From the NCBI GenBank assembly GCA_900554455.1, contig USHT01000033.1, positions 1 to 9,098 on the forward strand: DNA of 9,098 nt, given 5' to 3'. This DNA is from an uncultured Collinsella sp. (GTDB taxonomy: Bacteria; Actinomycetota; Coriobacteriia; Coriobacteriales; Coriobacteriaceae). Below the pieces are notes generated by a model. It worked only from the letters and a program-made list of their open reading frames with translations. It was not told the DNA's origin and did not search any database. Position 1 is the stretch's first letter, and every line of letters starts with the position of its first letter. This document shows, one piece after another, positions 1 through 5,234 of the stretch. The position numbers were made by a program, and so were the translations under genes.

Positions 1-692
1 TGCGGACGGTGGTTGGAGCAAATGATGGTGGCCATCAGGTTGCCGCCAAACGCCGGACGCGTCTGTTGCAGCAGTCCCGTCTCTGTATCCATCGAAAGTA
101 CGGTGCAGTCAGCCGTAAGGCCCGTCTGCAAACGCACGGCAACGCCGGGTGCCAGTTCGCGACCAAAAGCGGTCGCACCGTATAGGATGGCCTCGGGTTT
201 GCGTTCGGCTACCAAATCGCAGATCAAGCGGGCGTAGACCTCCGCATCGTTTTGGCGCAGGCGCTCGTCGCGACAGGCCAGGACTTCGTCGGCGCCCGCG
301 CAAACCAGATGCTCCAGGTCCCCGAGCGAGCCCTCGGGGCTCATGCCGACCAGTGCCACCAGACGGCAGCCGCGAGCATCGGCAAGCTCGCGCCCCTTGC
401 CCATAAGCTCATAGGCAACGGGAGTCACCGTATCGTGCTCGTCGGTCTGCACGAAGACCCAAATGTCTCGATATGCATCAAGGTCCACCGCACCAGCGGC
501 CTCGTCACGCTCGATCGAGATAGCGTTGACAGGGCAGGCGTCGACGCACCCACCGCATAGGATGCAGCCGTCGGTTACGCGGGCGCATCGGTTGGGACGC
601 TCGCCCTCCACCACAATGCCGCCCGAGGCGCAGGCGCGAACGCAGCGACCGCAGCCGATACAGGCTTCGCTATCGATAATCAGTCCGCTCAT
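1..692 (-). CDS. etfA: Electron transfer flavoprotein alpha subunit with N-terminal 2x[4Fe-4S] ferredoxin domain (3' end missing)
   Basis: This is the large subunit of the Etf heterodimer, which passes electrons between an FAD dehydrogenase and NAD/ferredoxin. The first 230 codons are visible; the C-terminal FAD-binding domain lies beyond the left edge. Two cluster-binding motifs open the protein: C11-IG-C14-GR-C17-VRA-C21 and C43-IL-C46-GG-C49-VDA-C53-P. The Etf alpha/beta nucleotide-binding fold follows from about residue 72 (IWVFVQTDEHDTVTPVAYEL), with the family signatures YGATAFGRELAP and RPAFGGN near the visible end. The ATG at 692-690 directly abuts the EtfB stop codon (TAG, 695-693), and a GAGGGG ribosome site lies 9 to 10 bases upstream, so the genes are co-transcribed and probably coupled. 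Etf alpha subunits with an added ferredoxin domain are known from bifurcating complexes such as acetogen lactate dehydrogenase/Etf and caffeyl-CoA reductase/Etf. Identity is firm; the electron partner is inferred from the neighbours. Confidence 0.95.
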   Translation of the reverse strand, partial: MSGLIIDSEACIGCGRCVRACASGGIVVEGERPNRCARVTDGCILCGGCVDACPVNAISIERDEAAGAVDLDAYRDIWVFVQTDEHDTVTPVAYELMGKGRELADARGCRLVALVGMSPEGSLGDLEHLVCAGADEVLACRDERLRQNDAEVYARLICDLVAERKPEAILYGATAFGRELAPGVAVRLQTGLTADCTVLSMDTETGLLQQTRPAFGGNLMATIICSNHRP

Positions 693-1508
693 CTATGCCA
701 TCCCCTCGATGATCTTGGCAAGTTTTGCCGCCTGCTCGGACGCCGTTCCGTCAACGGCCTCGCACGTTTGGTCACGGTCGGGCACAAACGAGCGCACGAC
801 CTGTGTCGGCGACCCGGCAGGACCGCAACGCGCGGGGTCGGCGTTCACGTCGGCGGCACTGACCACGCGCACGTCCGCCTCCTCCGCCGCGCGAATACCG
901 GCAATACTCGGCATACGCAACTGGCCAATCTCCTTGGCAGTCGTCATCGCGCACGGCATCTCAAGGTACACCGTCTCCTCGCCGGCATCGCATCCGTGAA
1001 CGAGCGCCAGCGAGCCACAGGTCGTAAAGCCCGCGCTCTGCACGCAGCTCACGTCGGTCACGCAGGGAATATCAAAGGCACCGGCAAGCTCGGGACCAAT
1101 CTGGGCCGTATCGCCATCCACCGCCATCTTGCCGCAGATGAGCAGGTCGAAGTCCTCGTCGAGCGCCTCGATGCCGCACTTGAGGGCATAGGTGGTTGCC
1201 AGGGTATCGGCACCTGCAAAGGCGCGATCGGTCAGCAGCAGCGCGTCGTCGGCGCCTCGAGCGATGCAGTCGCGCAGCAGCGATTCGGTCGCGGGGATGC
1301 CCATCGACACCACCGTCACGCGCACATCCATGCCAAAGCCGATAAAGTCGTCCTTCAGCGCCAGCGCGCATTCCAAAGCGCTCGCGTCAAAGGGATTAAT
1401 GACCGCCTGTTTGCCATCGCGCACGATGGTATTGGTCTTGGGGTCCATCTTGACCTCGGTGCTGCCCGGCACGGCCTTGACGCACACCACCATATGGAAA
1501 TCGCTCAT
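693..1508 (-). CDS. etfB: Electron transfer flavoprotein beta subunit
   Basis: This is the small subunit of the Etf dimer; in bifurcating Etfs it carries the FAD that splits or merges electron pairs. The family start VVCVKAVPG is present, followed by INPFDASALE, the segment AFAGADTLATTYAL and the nucleotide-loop signature VDGDTAQIGP, then TAKEIGQLRMPS near residue 200. I place the start at ATG 1508-1506 (271 aa) because an AAAGGGGG ribosome site (1525-1518) lies 9 bases upstream. A GTG at 1514-1512 would give 273 aa and a GTGA overlap with the dehydrogenase stop, but it sits only 3 bases from that site. The gene lies between the dehydrogenase and EtfA with no gap on either side, so the three proteins probably form one complex. 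The VDGDTAQIGP loop is found in Etfs of the bifurcating class, but I cannot assign the subgroup without an alignment. Confidence 0.95.
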   Translation of the reverse strand: MSDFHMVVCVKAVPGSTEVKMDPKTNTIVRDGKQAVINPFDASALECALALKDDFIGFGMDVRVTVVSMGIPATESLLRDCIARGADDALLLTDRAFAGADTLATTYALKCGIEALDEDFDLLICGKMAVDGDTAQIGPELAGAFDIPCVTDVSCVQSAGFTTCGSLALVHGCDAGEETVYLEMPCAMTTAKEIGQLRMPSIAGIRAAEEADVRVVSAADVNADPARCGPAGSPTQVVRSFVPDRDQTCEAVDGTASEQAAKLAKIIEGMA

Positions 1509-1510
1509 CT

Positions 1511-3112
1511 TCACGCGCCCCCTTTCTGGACGAGCTCATCCAAGAGCTTCTCCGAAAACAGGTTACCGCGGCCCAGCTGCCCGGCAGGATCGAGCTGGAG
1601 CTTGAGCCGCGCCGACTCGACCATGGCCTCGTGACCGTACATCGTCTCCAAGAAGCCCGCCTTGATCTTGCCGACGCCGTGTTCTGCGGAGACGGCACCG
1701 CCCATGGCCGTGACCTCGGAAGCCCACTGGGCAAAGAGTTCTCCGCCGCGGCGATAATCCTGTGCATCGCGCGGCAGAATGTTCACATGCAGATGGTTGT
1801 TACCGATGTGCCCCCAGGAGGCAGATTCAAGCCCACTTTCGGCCAACGTGCGGCGATAAAGGGCGATGACATCGGCCAAGCGTGCATTGGGCACCGACAT
1901 GTCCGAGCCCAGTTTGGTGATGGCGGGATCCGTGCGGCGACGCTCGTCGATGAGCATGTTGACGCTCTCGGGCACCGCATGGCGGAAGAACCGCTGGCAT
2001 TCGCGATCGACCTCGGTGCGCGCAACCCAGGTCGCGTCGTCGCGGCCACCCGCAAGCTCCAGTACCCACCCCAAGTGATACAGCTCCTCAGTCGCCTGAA
2101 CTTCGTCGTCGCAGTCGAGCTCCACGTAGACACAGACCTTGGCCTCTTTGTCGAGCGCCGGCAGCGAGGCAAACGCCGTCGACTGCTCGCGCTGGCGACG
2201 TAGAATATCCAGGGCGCCAGCGTCGAAGTACTCGATGGCAGCCGCATGGGACAGGACGGGACGCACGGAATCGGTGAAGGACACGGCCTTGTCTTCGCTG
2301 TCAAAGAAACAGCTCACGCCCCAAACGACCGCAGGCGCCGCCTGCAGGGCAATCTCGAGCTCGGTGATGACGCCGATTGTGCCACACGCACCGATAAACA
2401 ATTCGATGGCATCCATATCGTCAGCAACGAAATAGCCCGAAGCATTTTTGGTCTTGGGCATGGTGTAGTCGGGAAGGTCAAGCTCGAGTGCACGGCCCAC
2501 TGCCGTCACGAGCGACAGGCGGCGGCCCTGGGCAAAAGCCTCGCCGCGCTGAAGCTCAAGCAAATCGCCATCAGCCAGCGCGACGTGGAGTCCCGTGATA
2601 TGCGGGCGCATGGGGCCGTAGGCGTAGCTGCGGGCACCGGAGGCGTTACATGCCGCCATGCCGCCCAGACAGGCAGACGCCTCGGTGGGATCGGTGGGAA
2701 AGAACTGCTCGGGGGCCTCTTGAAACTCATCGTAGGCCTTAAGCGATGCCTGGTCCCAACCAGCGGTCGGCAGCACCTTCTTGCTCAGCTGCTTGCGCAG
2801 CTCCGAGAGCACAACGCCCGGCTCCACGCGCAGCAAAAATTGGCCTTGTTCATCGCGGCGAAGGCCCAAGTAGCGATTCATACGGGAAGTATTGAGGATA
2901 TGCCCGCCGTGGGGCACGGCACCGGCGGCAAGGCCGGTTCGGGCGCCCTGAACCGTTACCGGGACACGCTCGGCATGGAGCTTTTCCAAAATGGCACGGA
3001 CCTCGTCTTCCGTTGTCGGAAACGAGATGCTCGATGCTTCGCCCGATGCGCGAGATTCATCGCGGCCATACTCTTCGAACTCGTCGGTGAAGGGTTTGAT
3101 GGTTGCAGACAC
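1511..3112 (-). CDS. FAD-linked oxidase of the GlcD/D-lactate dehydrogenase family
   Basis: A 533-aa flavoenzyme that most likely oxidises a 2-hydroxyacid (lactate is the leading candidate) and gives the electrons to the Etf encoded downstream. The N-terminal PCMH-type FAD domain shows QGARTGLAAGAVP (55-67), the FFPTDPTEASACLGGMAACN region followed by ASG (137-158), KNASGY (222-227) and GTIGVITE (244-251). The C-terminal FAD-oxidase domain has GHIGNNHLHVNILP (434-447) and AEHGVGK (476-482), the histidine motifs that bind the metal and substrate in this family, and ends with LDPAGQLGRGNLF. The first motif reads HIGNNHLH where many relatives have H-x-G-D-G-N-x-H, so it belongs to a variant subgroup and the substrate may differ. 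The start is GTG at 3112-3110, with AAAGGGGG at 3127-3120, 7 bases upstream. It is the first gene of the operon with etfB and etfA, an arrangement like acetogen lactate dehydrogenase/Etf but with the dehydrogenase first. Glycolate or another hydroxyacid is possible. Confidence 0.9.
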   Translation of the reverse strand: MSATIKPFTDEFEEYGRDESRASGEASSISFPTTEDEVRAILEKLHAERVPVTVQGARTGLAAGAVPHGGHILNTSRMNRYLGLRRDEQGQFLLRVEPGVVLSELRKQLSKKVLPTAGWDQASLKAYDEFQEAPEQFFPTDPTEASACLGGMAACNASGARSYAYGPMRPHITGLHVALADGDLLELQRGEAFAQGRRLSLVTAVGRALELDLPDYTMPKTKNASGYFVADDMDAIELFIGACGTIGVITELEIALQAAPAVVWGVSCFFDSEDKAVSFTDSVRPVLSHAAAIEYFDAGALDILRRQREQSTAFASLPALDKEAKVCVYVELDCDDEVQATEELYHLGWVLELAGGRDDATWVARTEVDRECQRFFRHAVPESVNMLIDERRRTDPAITKLGSDMSVPNARLADVIALYRRTLAESGLESASWGHIGNNHLHVNILPRDAQDYRRGGELFAQWASEVTAMGGAVSAEHGVGKIKAGFLETMYGHEAMVESARLKLQLDPAGQLGRGNLFSEKLLDELVQKGGA

Positions 3113-3176
3113 GCGAACTCCCCCTTTAGCTAACTACAGTGTTTGCAGGGAGATGTTACCGCATCGTTTCGTCGAC

Positions 3177-3193
3177 GTGTTCGAGACCGTCTC
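3177..3193 (-). promoter_or_regulatory. Candidate operator: palindrome plus TCTCGAACAC motif upstream of the dehydrogenase operon
   Basis: GAGAC-C-GTCTC (3183-3193) is a perfect 5+5 palindrome with a one-base centre. On the minus strand it runs directly into TCTCGAACAC (3186-3177), a 10-mer that recurs upstream of the TerB gene at 7520-7529. About 18 bases further downstream on the minus strand is TAACAT, a possible -10. A second weak promoter, TTGCAC (3222-3217) with AATTAT (3200-3195), would place the palindrome at its transcription start. Function is inferred from position only. Confidence 0.3.
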
Positions 3194-3296
3194 CATAATT
3201 GGCGATTTTTACGTTCGTGCAATTCGGCGAGCGGCTTGATTTCCTCGGCAGACGATGCTTTTGACACATATGGCCCCGCCGTCGCCGACCGCGCGA

Positions 3297-3325
3297 TTGT
3301 CGCTTGAAAAAAGTTGGAGTATTTT
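3297..3325 (+). promoter_or_regulatory. Candidate promoter for the surface-protein operon
   Basis: TTGTCG (3297-3302) and TATTTT (3320-3325) are separated by 17 bases; each matches 4 of 6 consensus positions for a housekeeping sigma factor. It would give a leader of roughly 125 bases before the first gene, which would contain the GTCA repeats. The match is modest and the region is AT-rich, so chance is possible. Confidence 0.3.
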
Positions 3326-3357
3326 TTGCCGCCTTTTACCTGCGGAGACACCAATCC

Positions 3358-3406
3358 GTCAAGTATTTGGTCAGCAATTGGTCAAGTAGTGGCTGATACC
3401 GTCAGC
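3358..3406 (+). repeat. Cluster of short GTCA direct repeats and a small inverted repeat
   Basis: GTCAAG occurs at 3358-3363 and 3381-3386, GTCAGC at 3370-3375 and 3401-3406, in alternating order. TTGGTCA occurs at 3367-3373 and 3378-3384 (11 bases apart, one helical turn) and TCAAGTA at 3359-3365 and 3382-3388. GCTGA-taccg-TCAGC (3392-3406) is an inverted repeat overlapping the last copy. Repeated half-sites on one face of the helix are typical of a regulator binding region, but no regulator gene is in the window. Confidence 0.4.
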
Positions 3407-3458
3407 ATCGACAGCCAAAACCGACAGAAGTTTTGGCCCCAGAAGCAGGGAGGTTCCC

Positions 3459-3755
3459 ATGGCATATTACTGGCCCCAGTACGGCATCGCCATCGAAGTC
3501 GACGACGATCCCCATCTCCTGCCTTTCGACGAAGAGGCATTCCCCGATACGACGGTCTACCACGTTACCACCGATGTGATCTGCGACCCCGAGTCGTTCT
3601 CGGCGCTCGCCCACCGCATCGCGCATATCCACGACATCGAGCTCCCTCCCGACTTCGACGAGCTTGTCTACTCACGCCGCCTGATGCTTCACATGCTCTT
3701 TGGAGCGAACCCGTCCACCTTTGCGCGCATCTATACCGCCAAGGATGCCGCATGA
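3459..3755 (+). CDS. Small acidic protein resembling the C-terminal part of a nuclease-like (DUF559/AbiEi-type) domain
   Basis: A 98-aa protein with no signal peptide or membrane segment, so probably cytosolic. The start is ATG with AGGGAGG (3447-3453) 5 bases upstream. I do not recognise a named family. Near the N terminus, YYWPQYGIAIEVDDDPH (3-19) looks like the core strand-turn-strand of DUF559/Vsr-like PD-(D/E)XK nucleases (pattern xFYWPEYxLAIEVDGxxH), and VYHVTTDVICDPESFSALAHRIA (33-55) resembles the final strand and helix of such domains. The N-terminal half of the fold is absent and an in-frame stop lies upstream at 3387-3389, so if related it is a truncated, probably inactive version. 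Its stop overlaps the start of the next gene (ATGA at 3752-3755), which ties it to the surface-protein operon. The nuclease resemblance is by eye only. Confidence 0.8.
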   Translation: MAYYWPQYGIAIEVDDDPHLLPFDEEAFPDTTVYHVTTDVICDPESFSALAHRIAHIHDIELPPDFDELVYSRRLMLHMLFGANPSTFARIYTAKDAA

Positions 3756-4261
3756 GCGCGAAGAAGCCACCCCACTTTGCAGGCCTGGGTCGTCGCAAGA
3801 AGCTCATCCTTGCCTGTTTGGCCATCGTCTGTGCCCTTGTCGCCGTAGGACTATACGCTTGGCAGTCGCAGCCCGTACCCGAGGCGGGCGCTTCGGTTAC
3901 GACGGCCGAGGGCAAAACGCGTCAGGAAATCCAAGATGAGCTCAACGCCATCGTCCGCGACAACATGATGACGATTTCGGTCGCACCGGTCGCTCAGCTG
4001 CAGGAGGACGGCAAGCTGCGCGTCAACGTGCAAAACGTCCAAGACAATAAATTTCCCCAGCGATTCCGCGTCATCCAAAACGACGAGACCATGTACGAAT
4101 CCGGTGTGGTCGAGACCGGCAAGACAATCGAAACGTGCCCCGCCGGCGACATCAAAGAAGGCGAGGCGTACATCGAGATCCAGGCACTCGATGCCAAGAC
4201 CCTCGACAGCCACGGCAATCCGACACGTGTCAAGGTGCGGGTTGAGCAAGCCGAGAACTAG
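3752..4261 (+). CDS. Membrane-anchored extracytoplasmic beta-rich protein
   Basis: A 169-aa protein. Residues 1-17 are basic (GRRKK), residues 18-36 form one membrane segment (LILACLAIVCALVAVGLYA), and about 130 residues then face outward. Outside the membrane comes GKTRQEIQDELNAIV (54-68), a probable short helix, then a domain of alternating hydrophobic strands (MMTISVAP, LRVNVQNV, RFRVIQN, TMYESGVV, AYIEIQALD, RVKVRVEQ) that suggests a beta-sandwich. I know this general layout (anchor, GKT..EEI..ELN..V helix, then an ISV..P.. beta domain) from uncharacterised Gram-positive surface-gene clusters, but not its function. The start is the ATG overlapping the upstream stop (ATGA); the reading frame is open further upstream, but that part overlaps the previous gene and has no ribosome site. 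It is probably the membrane component of the surface system encoded by this operon. Confidence 0.88.
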   Translation: MSAKKPPHFAGLGRRKKLILACLAIVCALVAVGLYAWQSQPVPEAGASVTTAEGKTRQEIQDELNAIVRDNMMTISVAPVAQLQEDGKLRVNVQNVQDNKFPQRFRVIQNDETMYESGVVETGKTIETCPAGDIKEGEAYIEIQALDAKTLDSHGNPTRVKVRVEQAEN

Positions 4262-4314
4262 CTTTTCCGGCCGACGCGGCACCGCACGCAATTCACCAGC
4301 ATTCGTCCAATCAT

Positions 4315-4331
4315 CGCGGGGACGGCCCGCG
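4315..4331 (+). promoter_or_regulatory. GC hairpin before the third surface gene
   Basis: CGCGGG-GACGG-CCCGCG is a perfect 6-bp stem with a 5-base loop, ending 8 bases before the AAAGGA ribosome site (4340-4345) of the gene starting at 4352. No T-run follows, so it is not a standard terminator. It could stabilise the downstream mRNA or modulate translation in the only sizeable gap (90 bases) inside the operon. GC-rich stems arise often by chance in this sequence. Confidence 0.35.
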
Positions 4332-4351
4332 GCGAATAGAAAGGAACGACC

Positions 4352-4951
4352 ATGGACATCACCAGGAACATGAACGGAGCCAGAGCGCTCGTCGTGGGCG
4401 CAGGGCTCGCGCTCGCGCTCGCAATGGGCGCCGCCCCGACGCCAGCTATGGCAGCCGGGCGCGTTGGAACCACGAAAGTAATGGTCAGGACCGAGATCGA
4501 CAACGTTGAGTTCAAAGTTCCGACGGTTATTCCCTTCGTCGCCAAGGCCGACGGCACGCTTCAGGGCCCCTCAGAAGACGCGACCACCATCGACAATCAT
4601 TCGGCCTACGGCATCCATGTCACCAACATGAAGATCGACGCCATGAACACCTGGACCATTGCTGCCGACGCCAAAGCCGGAACCGCACAGAACTCCATCG
4701 ACTTTAAGGTCGGCCCCGACGGCGCACTCCAGAACGCCAGCGCCGCAACGCAGGGGACGGGCCTCGATCTTTCCAAGAATGCAGCCTTCGACATGGGCTA
4801 CCAGGGCATTGCCGGTGGCACGGACAAAATTAAGCTCAAGACAAGCGGAAACGTCGCCCGCGTCACGCGCGACATCTTCCGCGTAACCGGCGAAGGCGAT
4901 CAGGTTGCAACGATCACCTGGACGGTCGAGCCCGGTGCGCACACGGCATAA
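4352..4951 (+). CDS. Secreted beta-rich surface protein, candidate structural subunit
   Basis: A 199-aa exported protein of unknown family. The signal peptide has R5 and R11, a long Ala/Leu/Gly core (residues 12-28) and an AMA cleavage site, probably after residue 34, leaving about 165 residues. The mature part has no cysteine and no membrane or sorting signal. It is built of likely strands: VMVRTEIDNVEFKVP, TVIPFVAKADGTL, then P, a run to IDNHSAYGIHVTNMKID, and a terminal ATITWTVEP. The pattern 'VP..IPFV...DG....P......N.S...I.V......' is one I associate with secreted Gram-positive proteins found beside membrane-anchored partners like the upstream gene. The start is ATG with AAAGGA 6 bases upstream. 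Its last 17 bases overlap the next gene. I infer a repeating subunit or ligand-binding surface protein; no direct evidence supports either. Confidence 0.88.
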   Translation: MDITRNMNGARALVVGAGLALALAMGAAPTPAMAAGRVGTTKVMVRTEIDNVEFKVPTVIPFVAKADGTLQGPSEDATTIDNHSAYGIHVTNMKIDAMNTWTIAADAKAGTAQNSIDFKVGPDGALQNASAATQGTGLDLSKNAAFDMGYQGIAGGTDKIKLKTSGNVARVTRDIFRVTGEGDQVATITWTVEPGAHTA

Positions 4952-5216
4952 GGCTGTCGCCCTGGCCGCCGCCGTCAGCATCCTAGCGTTTGGGCCAGCC
5001 ATGGCCTTTGCCCAGCAAGAACAGGCGCAGGCCGCCACGCAAGTGACGGTCGACCTCTCGGAGCTCGACCGCGGCGACCGCGAGGAACCGTTGGCGCAGA
5101 CAGGCGACAGACGATGGCTCTTGGCAGCAGGCGCCGCAGCAGCAGGCGCGGGAACCGCCGGCCTCGGTCTGCACATCAAACACAGCCAGAAACAAAACAC
5201 GGACAGGCCGCACTAA
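4935..5216 (+). CDS. Very small cell-wall-anchored peptide (signal peptide plus LAQTG sorting signal)
   Basis: A 93-aa protein with two export signals and almost nothing between them. Residues 1-26 are a signal peptide (RTRHK, then a hydrophobic core ending in AMAFA, cut before QQ). Residues 53-57 are LAQTG, a variant of the LPXTG sortase site, followed by D, a hydrophobic Ala/Gly segment (61-81) and a polar tail with basic residues. If cut by signal peptidase and sortase, only about 30 residues remain on the wall, including one predicted strand (TQVTVDLSEL, 35-44) and an acidic DRGDREE stretch. I chose GTG 4935 because it begins the signal peptide; the frame is open to a TTG at 4905 but that adds residues that spoil it. 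No clear ribosome site is seen, so translation is probably coupled to the overlapping upstream gene. It could be a wall anchor for a neighbour. Confidence 0.82.
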   Translation: MRTRHKAVALAAAVSILAFGPAMAFAQQEQAQAATQVTVDLSELDRGDREEPLAQTGDRRWLLAAGAAAAGAGTAGLGLHIKHSQKQNTDRPH

Positions 5217-5234
5217 ATTAGCTAAGGAGACCCC

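Larger units (their letters stand above)
3113..3458. other. Divergent intergenic region
   Basis: This 346-base stretch separates the leftward dehydrogenase-etf operon from the rightward surface-protein operon. I see no convincing gene in it. It is visibly more AT-rich than its flanks (runs such as GATTTTTACG, TTGAAAAAAG and GTATTTTTTGCC). It holds the GAGAC-C-GTCTC palindrome, weak promoter candidates on both strands, and a cluster of GTCA-containing repeats near the right-hand gene. It must contain the promoters of both operons. Confidence 0.85.

Noticed and set aside
768..1634. Plus-strand open frame (288 codons) opposite etfB
   Set aside because: It is His/Arg-rich, antisense to etfB, and shows no domain pattern.
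2246..3133. Long plus-strand open frame (295 codons) opposite the dehydrogenase gene
   Set aside because: It is fully antisense to a gene with clear family motifs, has Gly/Ala/Arg-rich composition typical of a GC-rich shadow frame, and no ribosome site.
3261..3266. Perfect TTGACA -35 hexamer on the plus strand
   Set aside because: No acceptable -10 hexamer lies 15-19 bases downstream; that stretch is GC-rich (GTCGCCGACC).
3130..3354. Possible 74-aa minus-strand leader gene before the dehydrogenase operon
   Set aside because: It has a TTG start without a ribosome site, irregular composition and overlaps the likely promoters.
4571..5200. Minus-strand open frame (209 codons) opposite the secreted-protein genes
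   Set aside because: The opposite strand has signal peptides, ribosome sites and overlaps; this frame has none of them and looks like a shadow.
4352..5216. The genes at 4352 and 4935 as one wall-anchored protein split by a frameshift
   Set aside because: The second gene begins with its own complete signal peptide, so a frameshifted fusion would place an export signal in the middle of the protein.
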